Shown: positions 8,398-17,444, counted from the first letter of the stretch. The stretch: DNA of 64,000 nucleotides from Neolewinella marina (GCF_002631205.1 NZ_PDLO01000006.1:1-64000); one strand, 5' to 3'. Made by a program: numbers and translations. Notes: generated from the letters alone by a model not told the origin.

Positions 8398-11019
8398 ATG
8401 ACCCGCTACCTTACCCTACTGTTGATTTTGCTGGGGACCGCGGTCCAGGCCCAGGTGCTCACGGGGCGGGTGACCGACGAGGCCACCGGCGAACCCCTGC
8501 CCTACGCCTCCATCTACCTGCAGCAGACCGGCACCGGGGCCACCACCAACTCCGAAGGGCGCTACGAACTGAAGCTCCGGCCCGGCAACAACACCATCGT
8601 CTTCCAGTACCTCGGCTACCAGACCCGGGTGGAGCAGGTGGAAAGCAGTCGCGGCAGCCTGGACATCCAGCTGCGCACCGAAGCCCTCGAACTGGAGGAG
8701 GTGCAGGTATTGAGCGGCGGCGAAGACCTGAGCTACAGCGTCATCCGGCGGGCCATTGCCAAGGCCGACTACCACCGCAACCAGGTGGACCGCTACACCG
8801 CCGACGTATACCTGAAGGGCATCGGGAAGGTGGACAAGATCCCCGGAGTAATCCGCAAGCTCGCCCCGAAAGAGGACCGCGCCGAGATCGACGAATTCGT
8901 GGGCCGCAGCTTCACCAGTGAAACCACCAGTCGCGTCACCTACGAGCGGCCGAACACCTTTACTGAAGAGGTACTGTCGCGCTACGTCGTCGGGGAGGAG
9001 GACTTTGAGGTGAGCGGCTACGTCTTTTCCAGTTTCTACGAGCCCGAGGTGGCCGGGGTCGTCAGTCCCCTCTCCCCCAAGGCCTTCGCCTACTACAAAT
9101 TCGAGCACGACGGCATCTTCGCCGACCAGGGCGAACTGATCAACAAGATCCGGGTGATCCCCCGCAGCCGCGGTGAAGGGGTGTTCGAGGGCGACATCTA
9201 TATCGTGCAGGACGACTGGTCGCTGCACAGCCTCGACCTGCGCACCTACCATACCGGCTTCGCTATCGACATCAAGATCAACTACAATGAGGTCGACGAC
9301 CATATCTGGTTGCCGACGACCACGGCGATCTCGGCCCAGGGCGGACTGCTCGGCATCAAGCTCAGCGTGAGCTACATCGCCTCCACCAGCAACTACGACC
9401 TCGTCCTCAACCCCGACCTCGGCGGCTACGTGGAAGTGATCGACGAGAAGACCCAGCCGGAGGCCGCCGCCGTGACCCGCCGCGAAAACCGACTCAGCGG
9501 CTACGAATCCACCCTGGCGGAAGGGGGAGAGATCACCCGCAAGGAACTGCGCCGCCTGATGCGGGACTACGAAGAAGAGGAGCAGGAAAAACAGGAAGCC
9601 CCCGAGGTGGTGGCCAACTACACCTTCATCGACGACAGCGTGCAGACCATCCGCGACTCCGCGGCCTGGGAAGCCGTCCGCCCCATACCCCTCACGGCGG
9701 AGGAGATCGCCGGCTACCGCTACCAGGACAGCGTGGCCCGGGCCGCAAAACTCGACAGCCTCGCCGTGGCCCGCGGAGAAAAGCCGGCCAGCAAGCAGAA
9801 CAAACAGCGAAAACCCTTGCCCCCATTTCTACGGTTCGACGTTGCGCCGGACATCGTCTTCAATCCCGTAGAGGGCTACGCCGTGGGGGGGCAGCTGACG
9901 AAAAACCTGCGCCGGAAGGTGGGTGAGGATTCCGCGGCTCACCACGTCAAGTTCGGGGAACTCAGCCTGCGGTCCCGCTACGGCTTCGCCTGGCAGCGCC
10001 TCAGCTGGGAAGCCGGCTACCAGAACTGGAGCAACCAGCAGAGCAAAGGGCGGTACCGGATCAGCGGCGGCCGCTACCTGAGCCAGTTTGATGCCTCCCC
10101 GGCCATCGATCCCATCATCAATACCTTCACCGCCCTGCTCTACGGCGACAACTACGTCCGCCTCTACGAGCGGGCCTACGGGCAATTTGACTACCGCAAG
10201 CGGTTCAGCGACGCCTTCCGCCTGAGCGCCGGCTTCCGCTACGAAGACCGCCGCGCCGTTTCCAACCAGACGAACCACCGCTGGTGGAGGCAGGACGACT
10301 TCGCCTACGCCAGCAATAACCCCTTCAACGAGGAAAGGGGGGAGGTCACCGACGTGGCCGACGCGGCGATCGTCACCGTGGAAGGGGCATGGCGCCCGGG
10401 ACTCAAATACACGGTCCGAAACGGCAAGCGTAGCCTGGTGGCCCACTCCGCGCCCACCCTGGGGCTGCTGGTGGAAAGCGGGCTTCCCTCGGTGGGCAAC
10501 AGCCGGTCGGACTACACCCGGCTGGAGGGCAGCTACCGCCACCGGTTTGCGGCGGGGCCGCGGGGTGCCGTGCACCTGCTGCTGCGCGCCGGTACCTTCC
10601 TGGACCGCACCTACGTGGATTTTCCCGACTTCCGCCACTTTGCCACCTCAGAGATCCTGCTCACCCGCCTGGATCCCATCGGCAGCTACCGGCTGCTGCC
10701 CTACTACCGCAACAGCACCGCCGGAGAGTATGCCGAGGCCTACGTCCACTACCAGTTCCGCAAGTTGCTCCTGACCCGCATCTGGGAGCTCCACCTCATG
10801 GGTCTCAAGGAAGACCTCTTCGTGAATTACCTCCATACCCCCACCTCGGATCACTACACCGAAGTAGGCTACTCCCTGGATAACCTCCTGCGGGTCCTCC
10901 GGCTGGAGTTCGTGGCCGCCTTCCGCGACGGGCGCTACGACGATTTCGGCGTACGCCTCAGCATCACCACCACCTTCCTGGGGGAGGGGGACAACGATGG
11001 AGGAGGAGCCGATTTCTAG
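8398..11019 (+). CDS. DUF5686 / carboxypeptidase-regulatory-like domain outer membrane protein
   Basis: 873 aa. The start at 8398 gives a signal peptide (MTRYLTLLLILLGTAVQAQ). Residues ~20-100 form a CarboxypepD_reg-like/TonB-plug-associated beta-sandwich (VLTGRVTDEATGEPLPYASIYL, then GATTNSEGRYELKL). Next comes the DUF5686 region, with SYSVIRRAIAKADYHRNQV near residue 115, a charged linker (residues ~385-480), and a C-terminal half of alternating aromatic strands with turn residues, typical of an outer-membrane beta-barrel. The family is Bacteroidota-specific and of unknown function. It is transcribed alone and converges on hisH with a 12-bp gap. Confidence 0.85.
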   Translation: MTRYLTLLLILLGTAVQAQVLTGRVTDEATGEPLPYASIYLQQTGTGATTNSEGRYELKLRPGNNTIVFQYLGYQTRVEQVESSRGSLDIQLRTEALELEEVQVLSGGEDLSYSVIRRAIAKADYHRNQVDRYTADVYLKGIGKVDKIPGVIRKLAPKEDRAEIDEFVGRSFTSETTSRVTYERPNTFTEEVLSRYVVGEEDFEVSGYVFSSFYEPEVAGVVSPLSPKAFAYYKFEHDGIFADQGELINKIRVIPRSRGEGVFEGDIYIVQDDWSLHSLDLRTYHTGFAIDIKINYNEVDDHIWLPTTTAISAQGGLLGIKLSVSYIASTSNYDLVLNPDLGGYVEVIDEKTQPEAAAVTRRENRLSGYESTLAEGGEITRKELRRLMRDYEEEEQEKQEAPEVVANYTFIDDSVQTIRDSAAWEAVRPIPLTAEEIAGYRYQDSVARAAKLDSLAVARGEKPASKQNKQRKPLPPFLRFDVAPDIVFNPVEGYAVGGQLTKNLRRKVGEDSAAHHVKFGELSLRSRYGFAWQRLSWEAGYQNWSNQQSKGRYRISGGRYLSQFDASPAIDPIINTFTALLYGDNYVRLYERAYGQFDYRKRFSDAFRLSAGFRYEDRRAVSNQTNHRWWRQDDFAYASNNPFNEERGEVTDVADAAIVTVEGAWRPGLKYTVRNGKRSLVAHSAPTLGLLVESGLPSVGNSRSDYTRLEGSYRHRFAAGPRGAVHLLLRAGTFLDRTYVDFPDFRHFATSEILLTRLDPIGSYRLLPYYRNSTAGEYAEAYVHYQFRKLLLTRIWELHLMGLKEDLFVNYLHTPTSDHYTEVGYSLDNLLRVLRLEFVAAFRDGRYDDFGVRLSITTTFLGEGDNDGGGADF

Positions 11020-11031
11020 TTTAGGCCAGCG

Positions 11032-11622
11032 CTAGACGGCCAGGAAGTCCCGGATGATCCGCTCGCCCGCCGCCGCGGATTTTTCGGGGTGGAACTGGGC
11101 GGCGTAGAAGTTGTCGCGCCGCATCATGGCGGCGAAGTCGACCCCGCAGTAGTTCGTGGTGGCCACCGTATCCGGGCCGGGTTCCACGTAGTAGCTGTGG
11201 ACGTAGTAGCAGTGCTGCCCATCAATCTCGGGGGAAAGCCAGCCGGCGCGGTCGTTCAGGCGGATTTCGTTCCAGCCCATATGGGGCACCTTTTCGCCGG
11301 GGCCGGGGCGGAACTGCCGTACCTGTTCCGGGAAGATGCCGAGGCAGTCCACGTCGCCCTCCTCGCTGTGGCTGCAGAGCAACTGCATGCCCACGCAGAC
11401 GCCGAAGACGGGTTGGGTGAGGGAGCGGATCACGTCGGCCAGGCCGCTTTCGTTCAGGTGGGCCATCGTCGAGGCCGCATGGCCTACGCCGGGGAAGATC
11501 ACCTTGTCGGCCGCGCGGATGCGGTCGTGGTCACTGGTCAGTTCGTGGGCTACGCCGATGCGCTCGAGGGCGTAGAGGACGGAGCGGATATTGCCGGCGT
11601 TGTAGTTGATGACTGCTACCAT
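11032..11622 (-). CDS. hisH: imidazole glycerol phosphate synthase glutaminase subunit HisH
   Basis: 196 aa class-I glutamine amidotransferase. It supplies ammonia to HisF for imidazole-glycerol-phosphate formation in histidine synthesis. It shows MVAVINYNAGNIRSV at the N-terminus, the nucleophile elbow GVCVGMQL (Cys76) and the FHPEKS block (His178, Glu180) of the catalytic triad, plus PHMGWNEI and YYVHSYY, which are typical of HisH. No hisF, hisA or other his gene is in the window, so it is detached from a his operon here. A TACTTTTG box ends 4 nt before the ATG. Confidence 0.95.
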   Translation of the reverse strand: MVAVINYNAGNIRSVLYALERIGVAHELTSDHDRIRAADKVIFPGVGHAASTMAHLNESGLADVIRSLTQPVFGVCVGMQLLCSHSEEGDVDCLGIFPEQVRQFRPGPGEKVPHMGWNEIRLNDRAGWLSPEIDGQHCYYVHSYYVEPGPDTVATTNYCGVDFAAMMRRDNFYAAQFHPEKSAAAGERIIRDFLAV

Positions 11623-11626
11623 AACG

Positions 11627-11634
11627 CAAAAGTA
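11627..11634 (-). promoter_or_regulatory. -7 promoter box abutting hisH start
   Basis: TACTTTTG followed by C on the minus strand is an exact TAnnTTTG(C) match. Only 4 nt separate it from the hisH ATG, so transcription would be expected to begin at or next to the start codon. Confidence 0.65.
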
Positions 11635-11655
11635 CAATGCCGCCCCCGGCTGGAT

Positions 11656-11687
11656 AGGCGCGCGGCGACATACCCCGCCGCGCGCCT
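11656..11687 (-). terminator. strong GC hairpin after kbl
   Basis: Perfect 12-bp arms AGGCGCGCGGCG and CGCCGCGCGCCT enclose an 8-nt loop between the kbl stop and the hisH promoter. There is no T tract on the minus strand, so intrinsic termination is uncertain, but the position fits a transcription end for kbl. Confidence 0.55.
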
Positions 11688-11702
11688 TTCCGGTCCGGTG
11701 AA

Positions 11703-12893
11703 TTATCCGCCGATAACGCCCAGTTCCTTGCCGACCTCTACGAAGGCCTGGATGGCCTGGTCGAGGTGCTCCCGCTCGTGGGCGGCGGAGAGTTGAACGC
11801 GGATCCGAGCCTTGCCCTGGGGTACTACGGGGTAGAAGAAACCGATGACGTAGATGCCCTTCTCCAGCAGGCGGGCGGCGTACTGCTGGGCCAGGGGGGC
11901 TTCGTACAGCATGACCGGCACGATCGGGTGGTCGCCGGGGATGATGTCGAAGCCGGCTTCGGTCATGGCCTGGCGGAAGTACTTCGTGTTCTCCGTCAGC
12001 TTGTCCCTCAGCTCGGTGGAGGCGCTGAGCATGTCGAGCGCGCGGATGGAGGCGCCTACGATGGCCGGGGCCAGGGTGTTGGAGAAGAGGTAGGGGCGGG
12101 AGTGCTGCCGCAGCAGGTCCACGATCTCCTGCCGGGCGGCGGTGAATCCGCCGGAGGCACCACCGAGGGCTTTTCCGTAGGTGCCCGTGATGATGTCCAC
12201 CCGGTCCATCACGCCGCGGTATTCGTGTACGCCGCGGCCCGTTTTGCCGATGAAGCCGGTGGAGTGGCATTCGTCGATCATCACCAGGGCCTCGTACTTG
12301 TCCGCCAGGTCACAGATCTTGTCCAGCTGGGCGATGGTGCCGTCCATGGAGAAGGAGCCGTCGGTAACGATGAGCTTGCGGCGACTGCCTTCGGCGGCCT
12401 TGAGCTGCTCCTCCAGGTCGGCCATGTCGTTGTGGGCGTAGCGGAACCGCTTGGCCTTGCACAGGCGGATGCCGTCGATGATGGAAGCGTGGTTCAGCGC
12501 GTCGGAGATGACGGCGTCCTCGGCGGTCAGCAGGGGCTCGAAGAGGCCACCGTTGGCGTCGAAGGCCGCCGCGTAGAGGATGCAGTCCTCCATGCCCAGG
12601 AAGTCGGCCGTCTTGCGTTCCAGCTCCTTGTGGATGTCCTGGGTGCCGCAGATGAAGCGCACGGAAGACAGTCCGAATCCGTGGCTGTCCAGGGTGGCGT
12701 GGGAGGCCTTCAGCAGTTCGGGGTGGGAGGAAAGGCCGAGGTAGTTGTTGGCGCAGAAATTCAGGACATCCGGGTTCTCCCGGGTGTCGATCTCGGCTCC
12801 CTGGGGCGTCGTAATGACCCGCTCTTCCTTATACAGGCCGGCGGCCTTGATGTCGGAGAGCTGTTCGCGCAGGGCGTCTTTTAGATTGTACAT
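11703..12893 (-). CDS. kbl: glycine C-acetyltransferase (2-amino-3-ketobutyrate CoA ligase)
   Basis: 396 aa PLP enzyme of the alpha-oxoamine synthase family. It cleaves 2-amino-3-oxobutyrate with CoA to glycine plus acetyl-CoA, the second step of threonine degradation. It shows [37 protein letters not shown], the cofactor-site ECHSTGFIG, and GTYGKALGG with the PLP lysine at Lys241. Length and motifs match Kbl rather than BioF or HemA. It lies downstream of the dehydrogenase gene on the same strand (56-bp gap), which supplies its unstable substrate. An Lrp-type regulator is divergent from the pair. Confidence 0.95.
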   Translation of the reverse strand: MYNLKDALREQLSDIKAAGLYKEERVITTPQGAEIDTRENPDVLNFCANNYLGLSSHPELLKASHATLDSHGFGLSSVRFICGTQDIHKELERKTADFLGMEDCILYAAAFDANGGLFEPLLTAEDAVISDALNHASIIDGIRLCKAKRFRYAHNDMADLEEQLKAAEGSRRKLIVTDGSFSMDGTIAQLDKICDLADKYEALVMIDECHSTGFIGKTGRGVHEYRGVMDRVDIITGTYGKALGGASGGFTAARQEIVDLLRQHSRPYLFSNTLAPAIVGASIRALDMLSASTELRDKLTENTKYFRQAMTEAGFDIIPGDHPIVPVMLYEAPLAQQYAARLLEKGIYVIGFFYPVVPQGKARIRVQLSAAHEREHLDQAIQAFVEVGKELGVIGG

Positions 12894-12949
12894 GGGGGGT
12901 GTCTTATTTGATTATTGGCGACTGAGGATACGAAAAACTTCGCAACGGA

Positions 12950-13915
12950 TCACTGGGCTACGCCGGCGTCCGAGGCGGCCCGTTGCTGGAGGTGCTCCAG
13001 CATGGTGGTGCAGATCCGGTCCAGGTCGTAAGCGGGCTTCCACCCCCAGTCGGCCCGGGCCGGGGCGTCGTCGATGCGGTCGGGCCAGCCGGCGGCGATG
13101 TCCTGCCGGAAATCAGGCGCGTACTCCATGGTGAAGTCCGGGCGGATCCTGCGGATCGCCGCCGCCACCTCGGCCGGGGCAAAGCTGCAGCCGGCCAGGT
13201 TGTAGCTCGTGCGGATCTTCACCGCTTCTTTCGGGGCCTCCATCAGCTCGATGGTGGCCCGGATGGCGTCGTCCATGTAGATCATGGGCAGGGTGGTCTC
13301 CGCCGCGAGGAAGCAGGTATACGGCTCCCCCGCCACGGCGGAATGGAAGACCTCCACGGCGTAGTCCGTCGTGCCGCCACCGGGAGCCGACTGGTAGCCG
13401 ATGATTCCGGGATAACGGAGGGAGCGCACGTCGAGGCCGTAGCGCTCGAAGTAGTACTGCGCCCAGTTTTCTCCCGCCGCCTTGCTGATGCCGTAGACGG
13501 TGGTGGGGTTGAGTACGCTGTGGTTGGGGGTGCAGGATAGGTCGGCGTTGTGGCCGAACACGGCAATGGTACTGGGGTAGAACACCTTGTCCACTCCCTC
13601 CGTGCGGGCCACTTCCAGCACGTTGAGCAGGGCATCCATGTTGACCTTCCAGGTGCGCATGGGGTCGAGCTCACCGCGGGCGGAGAGGATGGCGCCCAGG
13701 TGGTAGATCTGGGTAACGCCCTCCCGGCGCACGAGCTGCCGCAGGTTTTCCTCGTCCATGGCGTCCAGCAACTCGAAGCGGCCCGGTTCGCCGGCCGGAG
13801 CGGGGCGGACATCGGTGGAAATCACTTTTTCGTTGCCGTAGCGCTCCCGGAGGGCGCGGGTAAGGACGGTTCCCAACTGGCCGTTGGCACCGGTAATCAG
13901 AACGGTTGGAGACAT
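12950..13915 (-). CDS. tdh: NAD-dependent L-threonine 3-dehydrogenase, SDR type
   Basis: 321 aa extended short-chain dehydrogenase/epimerase-like protein. The start at 13915 gives MSPTVLITGANGQLG, with the Rossmann GANGQLG at residues 9-15. Catalytic residues are Ser115/Thr116 and Tyr141-x3-Lys145 (TTVYGISK). VLNPTTVYGISKAAGENW and RSLRYPGIIGY are characteristic of the SDR-type threonine dehydrogenases known from Flavobacteria and archaea. It oxidises L-threonine to 2-amino-3-oxobutyrate. The adjacent kbl strongly supports this over a sugar epimerase. Two inverted repeats lie in the divergent intergenic region with the Lrp-family gene. Confidence 0.88.
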   Translation of the reverse strand: MSPTVLITGANGQLGTVLTRALRERYGNEKVISTDVRPAPAGEPGRFELLDAMDEENLRQLVRREGVTQIYHLGAILSARGELDPMRTWKVNMDALLNVLEVARTEGVDKVFYPSTIAVFGHNADLSCTPNHSVLNPTTVYGISKAAGENWAQYYFERYGLDVRSLRYPGIIGYQSAPGGGTTDYAVEVFHSAVAGEPYTCFLAAETTLPMIYMDDAIRATIELMEAPKEAVKIRTSYNLAGCSFAPAEVAAAIRRIRPDFTMEYAPDFRQDIAAGWPDRIDDAPARADWGWKPAYDLDRICTTMLEHLQQRAASDAGVAQ

Positions 13916-13927
13916 AGCAAAGCGTTG

Positions 13928-13944
13928 ATTTCCGAAACGGAAAT
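13928..13944. promoter_or_regulatory. 17-bp inverted repeat upstream of tdh (operator candidate)
   Basis: ATTTCCGAAACGGAAAT is a perfect inverted repeat centred on AAA. It begins 12 bp before the dehydrogenase ATG, in the region shared with the divergent Lrp/AsnC gene. The size and symmetry suit a dimeric HTH regulator. Binding by the neighbouring regulator is inference. Confidence 0.5.
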
Positions 13945-13976
13945 TTTCGCCCAAGATAGCCATCTGCCGTATTTTG

Positions 13977-14018
13977 ATTTTTCAGGGATGCATTGAGGAG
14001 GGAAAATCCCTGTAAAAT
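13977..14018. promoter_or_regulatory. second inverted repeat in the tdh-lrp intergenic region
   Basis: Arms ATTTTTCAGGGAT (13977-13989) and ATCCCTGTAAAAT (14006-14018) pair with a single mismatch across a 16-nt spacer. They lie 62 bp before the Lrp-type ATG. This could be an operator for autoregulation or an mRNA hairpin. Confidence 0.45.
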
Positions 14019-14079
14019 TGGATAAAACCGCGTTTCTTAGTGCCACACCGTGTGAAATCAACCCCGAACAAGAAAATCA

Positions 14080-14577
14080 ATGGCAGAAGTCTCTTCCACC
14101 CCCTCCCGGTACACCGCCGCTGACCTGGACGCCACCGACATTGCAATCCTGAGGATCCTCCAGTCCGACGCCAAAAAGACGGCCAAGGAAATCGCCGCCG
14201 GACTCCAGCTTACGGCCAGTCCGATCTACGAGCGCATCAAGCGGCTGGAGGAACGCGGCTTCATCCGCAAATACGTGGCCATCCTCGACAAGGCCCGCTT
14301 CAACCTGCCCGTCACCTCCTTCTGCCAGGTCAGCATGCGCTACCACGACGAGAAATTCATCGAGAAATTCGAGGAGCAGATCCAGGCCCTCGAGGAGGTG
14401 CAGGAGTGCTACCACATGGGCGGGGAGGTGGACTTCATCCTGAAGATCCACAGCAAGAGCCTCGAGGACTACCACGAGTTCATCAAGTTCAAGCTGTCCA
14501 AAATCGAGAACATCGGGGTGCTCACCTCCTCTTTCGTGCTCAAGGAGATCACCAGCAGCGTGGCGTTGCCGATTTAG
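14080..14577 (+). CDS. Lrp/AsnC family transcriptional regulator
   Basis: 165 aa. The N-terminal winged HTH (residues ~16-75) has the family's opening LDATDIAILRILQSDAKKT, the helix ASPIYERIKRLEERGFI and the wing RKYVAIL. The C-terminal RAM/AsnC ligand-binding domain (~80-155) includes VQECYHMGGEVDFILKI, with the typical G-x-x-D-F turn. It is divergent from the threonine dehydrogenase and kbl genes. Control of threonine/glycine catabolism in response to an amino acid is a reasonable inference, and two inverted repeats sit between the divergent starts. Confidence 0.93.
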   Translation: MAEVSSTPSRYTAADLDATDIAILRILQSDAKKTAKEIAAGLQLTASPIYERIKRLEERGFIRKYVAILDKARFNLPVTSFCQVSMRYHDEKFIEKFEEQIQALEEVQECYHMGGEVDFILKIHSKSLEDYHEFIKFKLSKIENIGVLTSSFVLKEITSSVALPI

Positions 14578-14686
14578 GTCTGGGGGCGCCCGGAGCGCGG
14601 GTGCCGGGGAAGGTCGTTCGGCCGCGGGCCGTAATCCGGGTAGGCAATTCCGTAACCGGGGTAGGATTTTGGTGGTGTAACCGAAT

Positions 14687-14694
14687 TACTTTTG
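14687..14694 (+). promoter_or_regulatory. -7 promoter box for the 14724 gene
   Basis: TACTTTTG matches TAnnTTTG exactly, 29 nt before the ATG. A TTTG (14668-14671) lies 15 nt upstream and could be a -33 element at short spacing. Upstream of it are two near-copies of a GTAA-CCGGGGTAGG-like segment (~14630-14665). Confidence 0.55.
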
Positions 14695-14723
14695 GGGCGA
14701 TTATCTACCCTTACGCCGCCCCC

Positions 14724-15509
14724 ATGCGCTATTCCCTTTTGCAGGCAATCTGTTGCTTGCTCATCCTTTCGGGTGGATTGTCCGCCCAGCGCGCCGACAG
14801 TACGGCCGTACACCGGCAGCTCTCCGGGATGATCAGCGCTACCCACAATGGGATTTCCATCATTCCCTCCTTTTCCCTGGACAAGCCGGCCCTCATCGTC
14901 AACCTCAAGATGGGTAGCCGCCGGTTCACCTTCGAGCCCGATCTGCGCTTCGCCCTGGAGGGCAAGCCCTGGTCCATGCTCTTCTGGGGGCGCTACCAGG
15001 CCGTACAGGGTGAGCGCTTCTCCCTGCGGCTGGGGGCCCACCCGGCCATCAACTTCCGCACCGTCATGGCCGAGGTCGGGGGCGAGTGGCGGGAGGTGAT
15101 CGAGACCCGCCGCTACGTAGCCTCCGAGGTGGTGCCCAGCCTGCGCATCAGCGACCGCTTCAGCCTGGGCATGTACTACCTCCACGGCCGGGGCTTCGAC
15201 GCGGGGATCAAGACCAGCAACTTCGTACAACTGAATGCGGCCTGGACGGGCATCGCCCTGGTGCGGGACTGGCAGCTTCACCTTTTTCCCCAATTCTATT
15301 ACCTGCGCACCGATGCCCTTGACGGCACCTACGTGGCGGGCGCGTGGCGGATCAACCAGCCCGGCCTGCCCTTCTCCCTGAGCGGACTCGTGAACCGGAG
15401 CATCCAAACGGAAATCTCCCCGGAGCGCAAATGGATCTGGAACGTGGTGGTCGAGTACCGTTTCGGCGGGGAGTACCGGCGGGTGGATCAGCCGGTGAAC
15501 CTGCGGTAG
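14724..15509 (+). CDS. secreted beta-rich protein, unrecognised (possible outer-membrane barrel)
   Basis: 261 aa with an N-terminal signal peptide (LLQAICCLLILSGGLSAQ). The mature part alternates hydrophobic/aromatic and polar residues in short strands (KMGSRRFTFEPDLRFAL, PSLRISDRFSLGMYYLHG, WNVVVEYRFGGEYR). It ends with an aromatic-containing strand, as small outer-membrane beta-barrels do. No known family was recognised. It has its own TAnnTTTG box and converges on mnmG with a 19-bp gap. Confidence 0.75.
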   Translation: MRYSLLQAICCLLILSGGLSAQRADSTAVHRQLSGMISATHNGISIIPSFSLDKPALIVNLKMGSRRFTFEPDLRFALEGKPWSMLFWGRYQAVQGERFSLRLGAHPAINFRTVMAEVGGEWREVIETRRYVASEVVPSLRISDRFSLGMYYLHGRGFDAGIKTSNFVQLNAAWTGIALVRDWQLHLFPQFYYLRTDALDGTYVAGAWRINQPGLPFSLSGLVNRSIQTEISPERKWIWNVVVEYRFGGEYRRVDQPVNLR

Positions 15510-15528
15510 CGGGCACTGCCTCCTGCTA

Positions 15529-17394
15529 TTACCGGCCGAGGTGGACCAGCAGCACGCTGACGTCCGCCGGGCTGACGCCGCTGATGCGGCTGGCCTGGCC
15601 GATGGTGACCGGCTTGAGCTGGTTCAGTTTCTGGCGGGCCTCCTTGGACAGGCTGGTAAGCTGCTCGTAGTCGAAGGACTTGCCGAGTTTGATGCCTTCC
15701 AGGCGGCTCATCTTCTCTACGGCCTGCCGCTCGCGCTCGATGTAGCCTTCGTACTTGAGGGTGACTTCGGCGAGGTTGACGGTTTCGGCGTCGTAGGCGG
15801 AGAGAAACTCCCGCAGGGCGGGCACGGCGCCGGCCAGTCCCTCCAGGCTCACGCCGGGGCGGGCCAGGATGGAATCGAGCTTCACGCCCTGCTTGAGGGG
15901 GGCGGTGCCCGCTTCCTCGAGGTAACCGTTGATCTGGTCTGGGGTGATGCTGTGCTGCCGTAGTTCGGCGGAGATGGCGGCTACGCCGGCGACCTTCTCC
16001 TGCACCCGCGCCTGCCGCCCCTCCATATTGCGGACGCCGAGGGCGGCGGCCAGGGGAGTGAGACGGAGGTCGGCGTCGTCCTGCCGCAGCAGGATGCGGT
16101 ACTCGGCGCGACTGGTGAACATGCGGTAGGGCTCCTCGGTGCCCTTGTTGATGAGGTCGTCGATAAGGACGCCGATGTAGGCATCGCTGCGCCGCAGGAT
16201 GAAGGGGTCGCGCTCCTGGACGGCGAGGGCGGCGTTCATGCCGGCGATCAGGCCCTGGCAGCCGGCCTCCTCGTAACCCGTGGTACCATTGATCTGTCCG
16301 GCGAAGAAAAGGCCGGGTACCAGCCGCGTCTCCAGGGTGGGGCCGAGCTGGGTGGGGGGGAAGAAGTCGTACTCGATGGCGTAGCCGGGGCGGAACATCT
16401 TCATGTTCTCGAAGCCGCGCACCTTGCGCAGGGCCTTATACTGTACGTCCTCGGGCAGGCTGGAGCTGAAGCCGTTGACGTAGATCTCGCAGGTGTTGCG
16501 CCCTTCGGGCTCGACGAACAGCTGGTGCTGGTCGCGGCCGGCGAAGCGGTCGATCTTGTCCTCGATGCTGGGGCAGTATCGGGGGCCGAGGCCGCGGATG
16601 CGCCCGTTGAACATGGGGCTGCGGTCGAATCCTTCGCGGAGGGTCTCGTGCACCTCCGGGCTGGTGTAGGTGACGTGGCAGGGCAGCTGGTTGGTCAGCG
16701 GCGGGGTGTCGGTGTAGCTGAAACGGCCCGGGTTCTCGTCGCCGTCCTGGACGGTCATGACGCTGTAGTCGAGGGTGCGGCCATCCAGGCGGGCGGGGGT
16801 GCCGGTCTTCATGCGGCCGGCCTCGAAGCCCAGTTCCTGCAGCTGCTCGGTGAGCCCCTTGGCCGAACGTTCGCCGGCGCGACCACCGCCGAACTGTTTT
16901 TCGCCGATGTGGATGGTGCCGTTCAGGAAGGTGCCGTTGGTGAGCACCACGGAGCGGGCGGGGATTTCCATGCCCAGTCCGGTATACACCCCGCGGGCCC
17001 GGCCATCCTTGACCAGGATGCCGGTGACCATCTCCTGCCAGAAGTCGATGTTGGGGTGGGCCTCCAGCTTTTCCCGCCAGTTGAGGGCGAAGGCCATCCG
17101 GTCGCTCTGGGCGCGGGGGCTCCACATGGCGGGGCCCTTGCTGCGGTTGAGCAGGCGGAACTGCACCATGGTCTCGTCGGTGACGATGCCGGAATAGCCG
17201 CCGAGGGCGTCGATCTCGCGTACGATCTGTCCCTTGCCTACGCCGCCCATGGCGGGGTTGCAGCTCATCTGGGCGATGGTCTGCATATTCATGGTAGCCA
17301 GCAGCACCTTCGCGCCGAGGTTGGCGGCCGCTACGGCAGCCTCACAACCGGCGTGACCGGCACCGACTACAATTACGTCGTAGGTAGGAAACAT
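15529..17394 (-). CDS. mnmG: tRNA uridine-5-carboxymethylaminomethyl modification enzyme MnmG (GidA)
   Basis: 621 aa. FAD enzyme that, with MnmE, adds the (carboxymethyl)aminomethyl group at wobble U34 of certain tRNAs. The start at 17394 gives MFPTYDVIVVGAGHAGCEAA, the FAD-binding Rossmann motif at residues ~10-19; the longer in-frame extension lacks support. It also shows MSCNPAMGGVGKGQIVREIDALGG, GRAGERSAKGLTEQL, GLFFAGQINGTTGYEEAGCQG and the C-terminal helical ASRISGVSPADVSVLLVHL. Full length for the family. It is divergent from the nqr operon, and both starts have TAACTTTGC boxes. Confidence 0.97.
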   Translation of the reverse strand: MFPTYDVIVVGAGHAGCEAAVAAANLGAKVLLATMNMQTIAQMSCNPAMGGVGKGQIVREIDALGGYSGIVTDETMVQFRLLNRSKGPAMWSPRAQSDRMAFALNWREKLEAHPNIDFWQEMVTGILVKDGRARGVYTGLGMEIPARSVVLTNGTFLNGTIHIGEKQFGGGRAGERSAKGLTEQLQELGFEAGRMKTGTPARLDGRTLDYSVMTVQDGDENPGRFSYTDTPPLTNQLPCHVTYTSPEVHETLREGFDRSPMFNGRIRGLGPRYCPSIEDKIDRFAGRDQHQLFVEPEGRNTCEIYVNGFSSSLPEDVQYKALRKVRGFENMKMFRPGYAIEYDFFPPTQLGPTLETRLVPGLFFAGQINGTTGYEEAGCQGLIAGMNAALAVQERDPFILRRSDAYIGVLIDDLINKGTEEPYRMFTSRAEYRILLRQDDADLRLTPLAAALGVRNMEGRQARVQEKVAGVAAISAELRQHSITPDQINGYLEEAGTAPLKQGVKLDSILARPGVSLEGLAGAVPALREFLSAYDAETVNLAEVTLKYEGYIERERQAVEKMSRLEGIKLGKSFDYEQLTSLSKEARQKLNQLKPVTIGQASRISGVSPADVSVLLVHLGR

Positions 17395-17436
17395 ATCAAT
17401 TACTTTAGGACGTTCTGCAAACGCCTTACGAATCCG

Positions 17437-17444
17437 CAAAGTTA
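17437..17444 (-). promoter_or_regulatory. -7 promoter box for mnmG
   Basis: TAACTTTG followed by C on the minus strand, 42 nt before the mnmG ATG. Within the 300-bp gap 17395-17694 this box and its plus-strand counterpart at 17592 are the only signals seen. Confidence 0.6.

Noticed and set aside
11623-12270. Long N-terminal extension of hisH into the kbl region
   Set aside because: The extension is Arg/Pro-rich, is out of frame with kbl, and the ATG at 11622 gives a perfect HisH N-terminus with a promoter box just upstream.
12950-13915. UDP-sugar epimerase
   Set aside because: The fold is that of extended SDR enzymes, but the VLNPTTVYGISK region and adjacency to kbl point to threonine dehydrogenase.
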